64,000 nucleotides of DNA from Cystobasidiopsis lactophilus. Lineage: Eukaryota; Basidiomycota; Agaricostilbomycetes; Agaricostilbales; Chionosphaeraceae. Under the pieces are notes generated by a model. The model made no database searches and had not been told where the DNA came from. It saw only the letters and a list, made by a program, of their open reading frames with translations. Location of the stretch: positions 2,280,508-2,344,507 of the forward strand of contig BCIO01000005.1 of assembly GCA_001599975.1 (NCBI GenBank). Reading direction: 5' to 3'. Of this stretch, positions 45,569 through 58,448 are shown piece after piece. Every line of letters begins with the position of its first letter. The stretch's first letter is position 1. Position numbers and translations under genes: made by a program.

Positions 45569-46670
45569 ATGTCTGGCGCAAGAGTAACGCCCGTCTTGGA
45601 GACGTCGATGGGCCCCATCCAGGTCGAGTTGTGTGCGTGGATGTTTTGAACTTGCCGCTGCTGTTGGCTGTGAGCTGAGCTTGGGCTGCGGCGCACAGAC
45701 TACGACCAGTGAGGCGGCCTCGTGTGTTGATGGAGCCAGAGCCAACGCTGAATCCGAGCTGCAACAGCGCCCCGAAGACTTGCAGAAACTTTCAAGAGCT
45801 CTGCGCCAGGGGCTACTACTCGTCCACCGTCTTCCACAGGGTGATTGCAGGGTTCATGATACAAGGTGCGTTGCATTGGAGTTATGACAGCTGATTTCGA
45901 CCCGGGATTAATGGAGAAGGGGCCTACAGGAGGAGATCCAACAGGTTAGACTCTCGAGCTGCCCACCTTGCCGGTAATCTGCCTAACATACTGGCTGTCC
46001 AACAGGGACTGGGAGAGGTGGAACCAGCATTGTGAGCTCTCGGTGGCCTACCTAAGTCCCTACTGGCTAATCTGCGGTGGTAGTACGGGGACCGCTTCGA
46101 AGACGAGATTGTTCGTTTCTTCTAGTGCTGGCTGAGGCATACCAACTGACCTTTCGGAATGCAGCACCCAGAATTGCGCTTTGTCGGAGCCGGCATCCTG
46201 GTAAGCAGGGCTCTCTGTGGCGGACTGATTGCCACTCACATCTGTGTGCGGCAGGCTATGGCCAATAGGTTCGTTTCCAATGTCCCTCAAGCTATGCCAC
46301 ACAAAGATTCAAGCTTTACAATAAAGTGGACCGAACTCTAATGGGTCTCAAGTAAGTTGTTACCTTTGGAGAAAGCAGAGTGGCCGACTGACCGGGGTGG
46401 CAAATAGTTCTTCATCACCCTCGCGCCAACGCCGCACCTGGACAAGAAGCACACCATATTTGGAAGAGTGAAGCGCGGCATGCGCGTGGTCGAACGCTTA
46501 GGGGCAGTCGAAGTAGACGCCGACGACCGGTTCGCTCGCCCCTGCTGTGCGCTGTGCCACCCGCCCACTGACTTGCTTCCATGCTTACCAGGCCGAAAGA
46601 GACCATCACCATCCTGAAGTCAAAGGTGCAGCCGATAGAGGAAGAAGACGAGGATGCTGGGGGAGATTGA
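45569..46670 (+). CDS. Cyclophilin PPIL1 (spliceosomal peptidyl-prolyl isomerase) with microexons
   Basis: PPIL1-type cyclophilin; the family joins the activated spliceosome with SKIP. Eleven exons join in frame to 171 residues (human PPIL1 has 166): 45569-45632, 45699-45708, 45768-45865, 45930-45944, 46006-46031, 46084-46110, 46165-46200, 46255-46268, 46327-46351, 46408-46529 and 46592-46670. All introns are GT-AG. The product reads [91 protein letters not shown] and [19 protein letters not shown]. Active-site residues of cyclophilins (the Arg and Phe in FHR and FMIQ, Gln in GSQFF, His in the LDKKHTIFG region) are present. Exons of 10, 14, 15, 25, 26 and 27 nt are unusual. The protein ends EEDEDAGGD. 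Confidence 0.92.
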
Positions 46671-47069
46671 AGCCAGGTCGGCCCGCGACCCGGAGGAACC
46701 CAAGTTCGAACGTGAAAAAGGCCAGCCTTGTCCACAGAACGAGAAAAGTGCAAAGCTCAAAGATCAACTTCGAGGGAAAGCAAGAAAGTGTTTTTGAAGA
46801 TCGACTTCAATGCATATTCGCAATAAGTTAATAGCGTGTAATACAGTGGGATTGTTTTCCGTCTTAAACCTCTTTTGGTGCCCTTCAAGAACCCAAAACC
46901 AAAGCCCCCGGAACCCAATACCATAGAACAAAAAACGACAGGTGGACGACGTTGTAACGACAGATGATGCCACCGGGGCGGGTGCACCGAGAACCGAAAA
47001 TGCAAGTGGGTGGTAATAGACAAAATGCGAAGTGATGAATGATGAAGTGGTCGTGGAGTGGGAGGCGAT
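46671..47069. other. Spacer between convergent genes, nothing recognised
   Basis: Tail-to-tail 3' region of PPIL1 and the cyclin gene. Several AT-rich words around 46800-46860 could serve as polyadenylation signals. No gene seen. Confidence 0.45.
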
Positions 47070-48466
47070 TTAGGTGACAATGGTGATGCCATCGACGACC
47101 ATCGTGTTTGAGTCGTCGCCGAGATCGCGCGCTTGCATGCTCTTGAAGTAACCCTTGACCGAGGCCAACAGGTTGGAGCTGGAGGTTTTGGAGCGCAGAA
47201 GACCAGGGTGGCCGTTGGCTGCCTCGCGGCGGGCGTGCTGAATCTCCATCTGGGTGAAAGGGAGGTTGAGCTGAAGAGGCACCGAAGGCGCGTGGCGAAG
47301 GGTGGGCTCCGCTGCTGATCCCCGTCGTGCCGCCTGCTGCGCTGCCGCTTGAAGAGAGGCAATGCTGGCGCGTGCCAACCGCCTGGGCTGCTCCTCGATC
47401 TCCATCGGCTGCTGCACCTCCATCTCGTCATCAGAGCTGGAAGGCGTTGCGCGGCGCGGGCGAGAAGTGCGGGCGTAGGGAGATGACTGCGAGTGGTGCG
47501 AGGAAGAGCGGCGGATGGGCGAAGGTGCTGGCGAGGGCATGGAAGGCATGGCGGCCTTGACGTTGTCCTGAGGCATGGCGGCGCGAGACGGGCGGCGGGG
47601 AGTGACCGGGTAAGGAGAGGCCGAGGGGCTGGAGCCGCAGGATTCGAGCGAAGGCACGCGGTCCTTAAGCGTTTGCTGCATAACCGGGAGGGCGCCGGGG
47701 TGGTTGGCGTAGTTAAGGAAAGGGCGGAACTGAACAAGGAGCTCGTCTTCGGTCATGCGGAGATCGTAGTCGAGGAGGTAGAGGAGCTGCTTCTCCATCA
47801 AGGAGACCTCGGCAAGAGAGAAGAGGGCGGCGTAGCGGGTCCAGTGCTTGTTTTTGGGGGACGAGTCGTTGAGGTATTTCGCGGCGACAATGAGAGTGGC
47901 CAAAAATACACGGTGGCGGGTGCAGTGCATGCCTGAAGACAGGAGTCAGATCGAGTGGCAACACAACGTTTGGCTACTCGGCTCACCCTTGGCAACCTTA
48001 GGAAGGCGCGTCTTGAGCCGATCCAAGAAGACCAGCGTGCAGAGCAGGGTGGGGACCTGAACGTTGCTGCGCTTGACGAGGACGGTGATGAAAGCCTCCA
48101 AGCTGGGGATAACGGGATCGGTGGTAACCGCGGTGGCGGTGGAAGGGAAAGCGCCTTTGGTGGGCGTGGCAGGCGGGGTGGGAAGAGGATTTGCTGGCGC
48201 GGGTCCGCATTGGATAACGTTGACGGCCTGGGCGGCGAGGTAGGCTGTGGCAATGGCGGACTGAGCACTGGTTCGCAACCATATTCCGAACAAACAAACG
48301 TACAGATCATGTCCTCAGAGACCGGGCAGCGCATGAGGTCAACCAGAGCAGGGTCGTGCTGGAACTTGGGCAGCAGCGAGGCGGGATGGCGCCGGAGCAT
48401 GGAAGGCGTCACCAAAGGCACGTTGATGCTGGAAGGGGTGGAAGAGGCAGACAAAGAGCGTTGCAT
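47070..48466 (-). CDS. PHO85-type cyclin (PCL/PHO80 family)
   Basis: Regulatory partner of a Pho85/CDK5-like kinase. The start is [20 protein letters not shown] (ATG at 48466). The cyclin box covers about residues 55-210. It includes [14 protein letters not shown], a Pro-rich insert ([15 protein letters not shown]), [41 protein letters not shown], then after an intron [40 protein letters not shown] and [19 protein letters not shown]. These are the typical PCL1/2-like helices. The C-terminal 200 residues are Ser/Pro/Arg-rich ([19 protein letters not shown]), likely phosphorylated. Three exons, about 430 residues. Whether it is closest to PCL1/2 or CLG1 is not settled. Confidence 0.85.
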
Positions 48467-48582
48467 GATGACTGAGTGTGGAGGTGACAGGGGGTGATAA
48501 TGCAGCGATGAGGTGGGATTTGCACGTCGCGGGCAGGTGTGCAAGTGATTGTGGTGAATGAAGAAGAAGAGTAGCTGCGATC

Positions 48583-48588
48583 TATATA
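48583..48588 (-). promoter_or_regulatory. Possible TATA box of the cyclin gene
   Basis: TATATA within tctatataag lies about 117 bp upstream of the cyclin ATG at 48466. The motif is near-palindromic, so orientation is not informative. Confidence 0.4.
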
Positions 48589-50876
48589 AGACGACGAAGG
48601 CTGGCAAGAGGCGTGGCTAGCTGAAAGCTAATTGACACGAGTGGCTGGGAAATGGCGTTTTAAATGAATGAAGGCCAAATCTGGTGAGGAGGCGGGCTGG
48701 CAGCGAAAGGTGGCTGGCAGTCCTCTTTTTGGTGAAGAGAGAAGAAGAGGCGGGCGACCGACCAAAGCACAAGGTATGTGCTGGGCCTGCACAGTTGGAA
48801 AGGGACGCTGCGATCAGAGGAATGATGGGGTGTAATACCGAAGGGAGGGTGTGAATGCCGTTGAGAGGTTGTCCGCGGGGGGTCTTTTTGGGTGTGGCCC
48901 AAAACCAATTTTGCGCGTAAACAGGAGGGCAGTTGGGAACTCTAGTGCACTGTGGCGAAGCGCGCCCATGGTGAGCATTTTTGCGTTGGACGGTTGGAGA
49001 AAAGAAAATGTTCCTCACCCCGCGTTTTGATTGCAGGTAGCGTTTCGCGTTTGAATCACGACAGTTGTGGCGGCCGGGAGATTGGGTTTTCACAACCAAT
49101 GGAGTTGGGAGTGGCGAAAAGGAAGAGAGAGATGAAATGGGAAGGCCGTCTTCGTTCCCTCAATAAGGTCCCAACAGCCTTTGTTCGGGCTCGTTCATGA
49201 CGTCCAGAGGCTTCCTGTCTCACTCTAGACAACTCCAATGGCCAGCTTGAAAAGCTGCAGCGCACTGCAATTGGCAACAGGTCGCCTATGACGGTCCCTT
49301 CATCTGGCCAGCGGGCAGCCCCCGGATTAGGAAATCACCCGCGCTCCTTGCCTTCTTTGTGCCAGGGGAGCACCAGGCCCTGCACACGAAAGCCTATAAC
49401 TTCGTACGTTGCACAGTTCCAGCAAGAAAGTTTCAAGCCATATGCCCGAGCAGCTCATTTTGAGATTTGAGTTTTTGTGGCAGGCGCCCGTCCGTTGGGA
49501 TTCTGTGAGATAGCGGGGCCTCACTTTGCAAGCGAGATTGGCTGTGACAGTAGTCTATCGCCATTGTGGCAAATTGGTCCAGAGCCTCGATGAGTTGACC
49601 CGAGCCTTCAAATTTATCGACGCGTCCGCATCAAGCTTAGCTCGGTCTCGCTGCCATTGCTCCAGGCCACTTCGCAGCTCCTCCTGGTTGGCAATCAGAG
49701 ATCTCCTCCAGGAGACGGGCGGCGTGGCACAATTAAGTTCGGTGTTTCGGTTCCTGCCGAGGAGCGCATCCAACCTAAAGGCCACGAGCGGGCCCTGATA
49801 ACTTCCGCCCGCAAATCAATGAAATTGCTCCTTTTGTGATGACTTTAAGTAGCGAACTCCATTAATCAGGAACAATTAAGGCAGAGCAGAATGCAGGAAC
49901 ACCGGCGAGGCTGGCATGCAAATCCCTTGTAATTTGCCCAGACCCAAAGCGCCCAAATCACAACCTTCATCATGACGTTCTATGCGCGAGGAAACCACAT
50001 CAAACTAGGCCACCCTTACAAATAATAGCTAAGGCTCGAACTGGCCAAGGGCCGATGAGACTTCGCGTCCAAAAGCCAGACCCCGTATCTATAGATCTAG
50101 CGGCGCAGGCGGGCAAAGCCATCGTCAAGACCTCGAACTTAGAAGGGCGATCGTGTTCCGTAGGCAAGTGGGAATGAACACGCCAGCTGGGCCCACTTTC
50201 CCACCGCAAAAGCTTTGTTTCATGTGGGCGCAGAGTCGCGTTTAATCAAAGGGTTCTTGATTAAAAAGTTGGATGGAGATCGGAAAGGGCCTGGACGCGA
50301 CGGGAGACTTTTGGGTGGCAATCGGATAATTCGACGATTAGGGAGGGAGAGAAAGAGCGCGCCGTCTTCCTTCAAAGTTCTGGCGCAATGACACAAAACC
50401 AGTGTTAATTTGATGGGCAGCATCCGGCAAGAGCAGCCGAACGCGAAGGGGGGTCCATGGGCAAAAACCATCTTCAACGGTCGAGATGGGCTCGATTTCG
50501 CCCAATCAGTGTCGGGGCCACTTTCACCTAGACGTAAGGCCTGTGATTAGGGGCTTCTTGTCGAAGGGGCCGCGCCTCGGGAAGCTGCGCCAGATGAGAG
50601 CCGCTAAGGAAGGTCGCCCGCACCGTTACCTTTTCACATCGCATTCCGTAACAAATTGTTGATCGCTGCCCGCCAGGCGCCATCGGACGTCATAAAAGGC
50701 AGGCCGCTGTGAAGGGCTGACAGCCGCCTCTCGCAGGCCTCGGATCGGTGTGCTGGACATGCCTATTTCTTTGCGCCCAACAAAAGGCGGCGCGTGCCAT
50801 ATTTTTCTCGGTAAAAGGAATGCAACATAGCCCTGGACGTCATGACAGGCGTAGAAGTTGGGAACCGCCTCCTTCA
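48589..50876. other. Gene-poor 2.3-kb region
   Basis: Between the cyclin promoter and the RraA-like gene I see only short open frames (under about 160 codons, mostly under 90) without domains. The stretch 49830-50000 is AT-richer than its surroundings. Segments resembling a tRNA B box near 50035 do not fold into a tRNA. It could hide a non-coding RNA, a long upstream regulatory region of the cyclin, or a decayed gene. Confidence 0.4.
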
Positions 50877-51908
50877 TCATTTGCCTCGGTGCTTTGCAAA
50901 GGACTCTTTGAGGGTGCTGCCCAACTGCAAATCGGCCATGACTTTGGCGTCGGCTTCTTGACCTCTGGCACACAGTTCGATGACTTGTTCTAAATGCTCT
51001 AGCTTGAAGTTGACTACGCCATCCTCGTCGGCCAGCATGATGGAGCCAGGGTGAATTTCCACGGGTGGAAAGTCGGTTGGCGCCCCCGAAGTTGGTGCAA
51101 TCGTAACAGGGCACTGGACTTGCGAAGCTCGAATGAACGGACTCTGGCCCAGCGTTGAATGACCCTTGGCGAAGACCTGTTTGGTTCAAGTCGGCTTGAA
51201 GCCAAATCGACGCCACTCAGACAGACAAGACCAACCGGGAAGTTCTGGGCGCGGTGTTCGGCCAAGTCTCGACATCTACCGTCGATGATGACCCCCAGGA
51301 CGCCTAATGGCTCAGTGGTGTCAGCCGGCGCTGCCCATAGAACAAGAGCAAGCTGCGTACCTTTCGCCTTGGCCCGAGCGGAAAGCAGGCCGCCCCAGCT
51401 CGCGTTCCTTGCACCTGCAGAGTACTTTTGGATCTTCGTCTCATGACAGTACGCAGGCACTCACTTGAAGGCACTTGCACGACAACGACGGAACCTCCTT
51501 CGGCCAAGTCGGCCTTCACAAGAACAGATTCAGAACTCGAAGCGAACTCGAAAGCAGAGGCAAGCATACGAAAGGGCCATCGATTTTAGGCGAGGTGGTA
51601 TCAGAAGCCAAGACCATCTGTGTTGGAAGGGCAATTTGAGGACGGTCACTTCCCAGAGTGGCAACGGCAGGGCAAGATTCACTTGGACAGTAAAGGCAGG
51701 GCCACAAATCCGTTGCGTCGAACCGGAGGCCATCAAGTTGATGTCTGGAAGGTAGCCACCGTGCGGGTACTTGAGCTTGACGAGCGCATCTGCGACCTGT
51801 TCGTGTGCGCTCCCCAGACTTGAGCCGTTTGGACGTAAAGCGAGAGGCGAGGCCCAGGGCAATCACTTCGCAGGACGAGAATCTGTACAGACCACGCAAG
51901 GAAGCCAT
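50877..51908 (-). CDS. RraA-like / HMG-aldolase family protein
   Basis: Family PF03737, whose members include 4-hydroxy-4-methyl-2-oxoglutarate aldolase and the bacterial RNase E regulator RraA. The enzymatic role here is not certain. The start is MASLRGLYRFSSCE (ATG at 51908). A 79-nt intron joins it to VADALVKLKYPHGGYLPD, the family's N-terminal signature, followed by QRICGPAFTVQ. After further introns come LVKADLAEGGSVVVVQVP, ARNASWGGLLSARAKAKG (the conserved GG-LL...A segment), LGVIIDGRCRDLAEHR (G-x-x-x-D-G-x-x-RD active-site motif with Arg and Asp), and the last exon VEIHPGSIMLADEDGVVNF ending AKHRGK. Around five or six exons and roughly 240 residues. The D-G-RD motif suggests a metal-dependent lyase. 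Confidence 0.82.
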
Positions 51909-52183
51909 TGCTGAAGCGGAAGTCGCAAACCACAACGGGCAGACAAGTGGACGAATCAGGTCGAGGAAGAAGTTGGACGTGAACGAACGCCTCTGCCCCT
52001 GTCTCCGGCTTTTGGGTTCCGACTGGCTTCTGTTCTTGCGCGTGTTCGGGTCCACCTGTAGCTAATAGCTCAACCGCCTAATCGCTCGCGAGGTGCGCTG
52101 GGATCCTCCACCAAGAATCGCAACGCGACTTCTGACAGGCTCGGAATCGCAGACTTGGCCTGGTCGCAGCTGCAGAGCCCAAC
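51909..52183. promoter_or_regulatory. 275-bp divergent promoter, RraA-like gene / CDC4
   Basis: Shared upstream region of two divergent genes. No TATA box is obvious. Confidence 0.45.
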
Positions 52184-55100
52184 ATGGCGCAGTCTAACAA
52201 CAAGAAGATCACTACGACTACGCAACAGGTGGTTGTGCAGGAGCATCCATCGCATTTGTTCCGCGACGGGACCCCAGCCTCGACGTCGAGCACGCACCCG
52301 CCGCCTGGCTTTGCTCACTTGAGCTTGCGGCCCGCCATCAGAGAGACCATTACAACAACGACCGTGCGGGAGATCATCAACTTTGCGCCCTTGCTGGTTA
52401 GTGAATCGCGCCTTAACTAACCCTTTGCACCTCGCTGACGTGCTGGGCGAGCTACAGGTGCCCAAGCCTGCAGACCCGGACCTCATGTCGGATCTAGAGA
52501 AGAGCAGGTTCATCCCATACCAAAGTCTGCCGGCCTCCAGCAACTTGCGGACCCGCCACATCAATCAGAAGCTGGACGGCAAAGTCTATCCGCTCGCCAA
52601 AGCCAGGCTGCCAAGTGCCATGGGTCATTTCAAGCTACCATTGGGTGGCACAGACGCAGACTTCTGCGACGACGCCGATTATCTCAAGGAGCTTTATGCG
52701 GTGTCGCCTGTGCTCGCCTCCGCCTCCGCCGCTAGTCCACTCGCGCAACGCCAGGCTTCCGCCGACCCGCCCGCGTCTTTGAAGAGCAAAGTACCTTCGA
52801 GCCCAAGGCTGTCGAGGACAGTGCCGAGGCAGCCGAGCATCGCAAGAAGGAGGCAGCAGCAAGAGCGGCAGCGAGCCCTCAACGCCGCATTCGACAACGT
52901 CGCCGTCGAAAGCTCCTTAGGGTCTGACCTTCCAACTGCTTCGACGTCTGCCAAGCCCCTGGCCGAGCTACGCGTCCGGAAGCGACCCAAGCAAGAGGGC
53001 GCAGAGCCCATCACGCGCGACAATCTGCCGCGTCACCGCTCGCCTGCCAGCCCTACTTTCACCGCCAACCAAATGCCGTCGCCTTCTGCCAGCCCCGTTC
53101 TGGGACCGGTGCCTAATCTTCCGTCGCCTGTCGGCTACACGCCAGCCAGCCCGCCAGCCACGGCGGACGAAGAGTCGCAGCCTGCCACTCAAGAGAACTC
53201 GGAGGAGCTTTATCACGACGACATTGATGCCGAACCGGCCCAGTTGAACGTCGGCAGCGGCTTGGAACTGTCCACCCTCATGTCTCTGCCCACATTGGTC
53301 GAACACTTCTCAATGCTGCCCAATAACCTCCAATCACACGTGCTTTTTAACTTACTTCGTCGAGCACCTATCCCAGTCTTACAACTTGTCAACTCAGTCA
53401 TCACGCCTGCGCTGAAGCGTGATTTCATCTGCGACCTGCCGCCCGAGTTGGCCGCTTTGGTCTTGACTTTCGTCGACGGCCTCTCTCTGGGCGCGGCAAC
53501 TCGGGTCAGCCGCAAGTGGCACAAGATCATTGATGGCGATGGCCGCATCTGGAAGCGGCGCATGTTGACGGAAGGGCTTTGGATTGGCGACGGTTCGGAG
53601 CAAAGGCAGGCGGTGGCGATCGAGACGGGCACCAAGTACCTCTCCAAGGACGACTTGTTCTTGAAGAGGTGGACCGAAGGTGTCTGGGATCCAGACTTCG
53701 ACCCCAGGCTGGCAGCCCGGCCTGCCGCCAAGAAGATCGAATCCGCTCGCTCCCAGGCCCTTCGCGCCACGCCGGAGGACATCTTTGCTCCACCTAGGCA
53801 AGAAGACCTGACCACCGTCATGGACGATGCTACGCTTCTCCCCACAAAGCCTTTCGTGATGCCACGGACGCTGCGGAAGTCCAACGATCCTGCGGCGCAT
53901 TACGTCCACCCTTACAAGCTCATCTACCGAAGCCGCTTTCTCTCTCGCCGCAACTGGACCACCCGCGATCCCATGCGAATGACGTTCCAGGGCCACGGCA
54001 ACAATGTCGTCACCTGTTTGCAGTTCGACAGAGAGCGCATTGTCGCCGCCTCTGACAACCACGCCATCAATGTTTACTCAATGCGCCGTGGTGGACTCAT
54101 TTCCCAGCTAGATGGCCACGAAGGTGGTGTGTGGGCACTAGCATACATCGGAGACGTGCTGGTGTCTGGCTCCACCGACCGGACGGTTCGGGTCTGGGAC
54201 ATGGTCAAGAACCGGTGCACCCACATCTTCCTTGGCCACACCTCGACCGTTCGCTGCCTACAAATCATTGAGCCTCAGAACGTCAACCCTGATCCGGACG
54301 CGCCTCCAGTCTGGGAGCCACCCTACCCTCTGATTGTCACAGGCTCGCGGGACTCCACCTTGCGCGTGTGGAAGTTGCCCATGCCTGACGTCGACCACGA
54401 CTATCTGCCATATGTTCCACCAACGAATACGCCTGATGGGCCGCCTGGAGGCCTCGACTTCGTCTCGGACAACCCTTTCCACCTTCGAGCGCTTACCGGC
54501 CACAAGGGCGCTGTTCGAGCGCTCTCTGGTGCCGGACGAATAGTGGCCTCTGGCTCTTACGACAACACTGTCCGTATTTGGGACATATTGACCGGCGATT
54601 GCCAGCACATTCTGCGTGGCCACACCGAAAAGGTGTATTCGGTGGTCTACGACGGCCGACGCGCCCAGTGCGCCTCGGGCTCGATGGACGGCACCGTCAA
54701 ACTATGGTCGACCAGGACGGGGGAGTGCATGCTGTCCTTAGACGGGCACACGTCTCTCGTCGGCCTCCTGGGCTTGTCAATGCACCACTTGGTGTCAGCG
54801 GCGGCCGACTCGACCTTGCGCGTCTGGGACGCTGCAACGGGCAAGTGCCGCCACGTCTTGGCTGCTCATTCTGGCGCAATTACATGCTTCTCTCACGAGT
54901 GCGTGCTTTCGCCTTTCGCTACCCTTCGCCTGTGCGCTAAAATGTTCGCCACAGCGACTACAAAGTCATTTCGGGCTCGGATGGCACGCTCAAGATGTGG
55001 AACATCCGCACCGGCAGCTACATCCGGGACCTAATCGTCAACCTGGCGGGCGTGTGGCAAGTTGGGTTCGACGACCGATTTTGCGTTTCGGCTGTCCAGA

Positions 55101-55436
55101 GAAATGGCCATTCGGAATATGACAGTAGGCCTCTCGCTGATTCTACCTTGTGTGCCACTTCGAACAACGAGAGGTTCAGTTCTGGACTTCGGGTCAACCG
55201 AGGGACCGGACGGCATGTGTTTTGATGACAACCTGCTGGACGACGTCGTGCCCGCTGGCAGCAGCGACCCACCAGAAACTTCTTCCGATCTGGACTCTAC
55301 TCCTCCTCCAAACCTCGGCCCGCTTCTTGATCCGCCTTCGTCAGCTCTCCGCGACGTGTTTACCGCTGCGCCGTCCACCTCGAATCTGCCCTCGCAAGCG
55401 CCCACGCTCGCCTCCCAAGCTGCGTCTCAGGAATGA
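52184..55436 (+). CDS. CDC4: F-box/WD40 protein, CDC4 type (SCF substrate receptor)
   Basis: Substrate-recognition subunit of an SCF ubiquitin ligase, nuclear, binding phosphodegrons. The start is MAQSNNKKITTTTQQVVVQE (ATG at 52184). Intron 1 (about 52398-52458) joins NFAPLL to VPKPADPD. After a disordered Ser/Pro region (to about residue 300) comes ELSTLMSLPTLVEHFSMLPN, a dimerisation-like segment. The F-box follows (FICDLPPELAALVLTFVDGL and RVSRKWHKIIDGDGRIWKRR). Then a WD40 propeller: FQGHGNNVVTCLQFDRERIV, LDGHEGGVWALAYIGDVLVS, FLGHTSTVRCLQ, IVTGSRDSTLRVWKLP, LTGHKGAVRALSGAGRIVAS, LRGHTEKVYSVVYDGRRAQC, LDGHTSLVGLLGLSMHHLVS, and KVISGSDGTLKMWNIRTG. Three introns, about 1,010 residues. The C-terminus is Pro-rich. 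It could equally be called Pop1-like. Confidence 0.92.
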
Positions 55437-55469
55437 GGAGGCTCCCTATAATAGTGTAAAACCGTGCAT

Positions 55470-55476
55470 TTATATA
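55470..55476 (+). promoter_or_regulatory. Possible TATA box of ATP2
   Basis: TTATATAG-type element in ttatatagct, about 105 bp before the ATP2 ATG and only 34 bp after the CDC4 stop. The short CDC4-ATP2 gap (143 bp) means the ATP2 promoter must lie close by. Confidence 0.45.
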
Positions 55477-55579
55477 GCTTGGCGGACTTGACTATTGGCA
55501 CCACATTTTTGCGTACCAGCCTCCCTCCGAGAATTCCCTGCCAGCTCGACGTTTGCCCAAATCCCACCTCGAGCTCAAG

Positions 55580-58084
<2,505 letters not shown>

Positions 58085-58448
58085 ATCTGATGAGCACAGT
58101 GAGTTCCACCCACCCCGGCAGGCAGCCAGTGACTGAGCGCAGCCCATCTTCTTCAGGCGTGCTCGATCATGTGCACAGTGCGAACCAGAAAAAGGCAAAA
58201 GGAGCTGCAGGAGGTGCGGCTGGCGTCGGAGGCGTCCCAGGCAAGACAGTGCATAAATCTCTTCATCTTCCCTTAAAATTAAAGAAGCACATCGCTTTGA
58301 AACAACGGGTCATTCTTTCCTCCTCTATACTCTGCTTGTCGTGGCCGCCGCAGTGAGCTGGCTGGATATCCGGCTGCCTCCGAAGTCGATCGACCCAGCG
58401 GTGACAGCTTGACCTCCAGCTTTGAACCTCTTGCTGTTGTACCGCCCA
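58085..58448. other. Spacer between ATP2 and HIBCH, promoter of the latter
   Basis: 364 bp with an AT-richer patch at 58270-58300. No gene seen. Confidence 0.45.

Noticed and set aside
50000-50100. Possible tRNA (B-box-like ggttcgagcc on the minus strand)
   Set aside because: The T-arm bases do not pair and no acceptor or anticodon stems can be drawn around it.
53213-54062. Long minus-strand frames opposite CDC4
   Set aside because: Mirror frames of the F-box/WD40 coding region, no domain.
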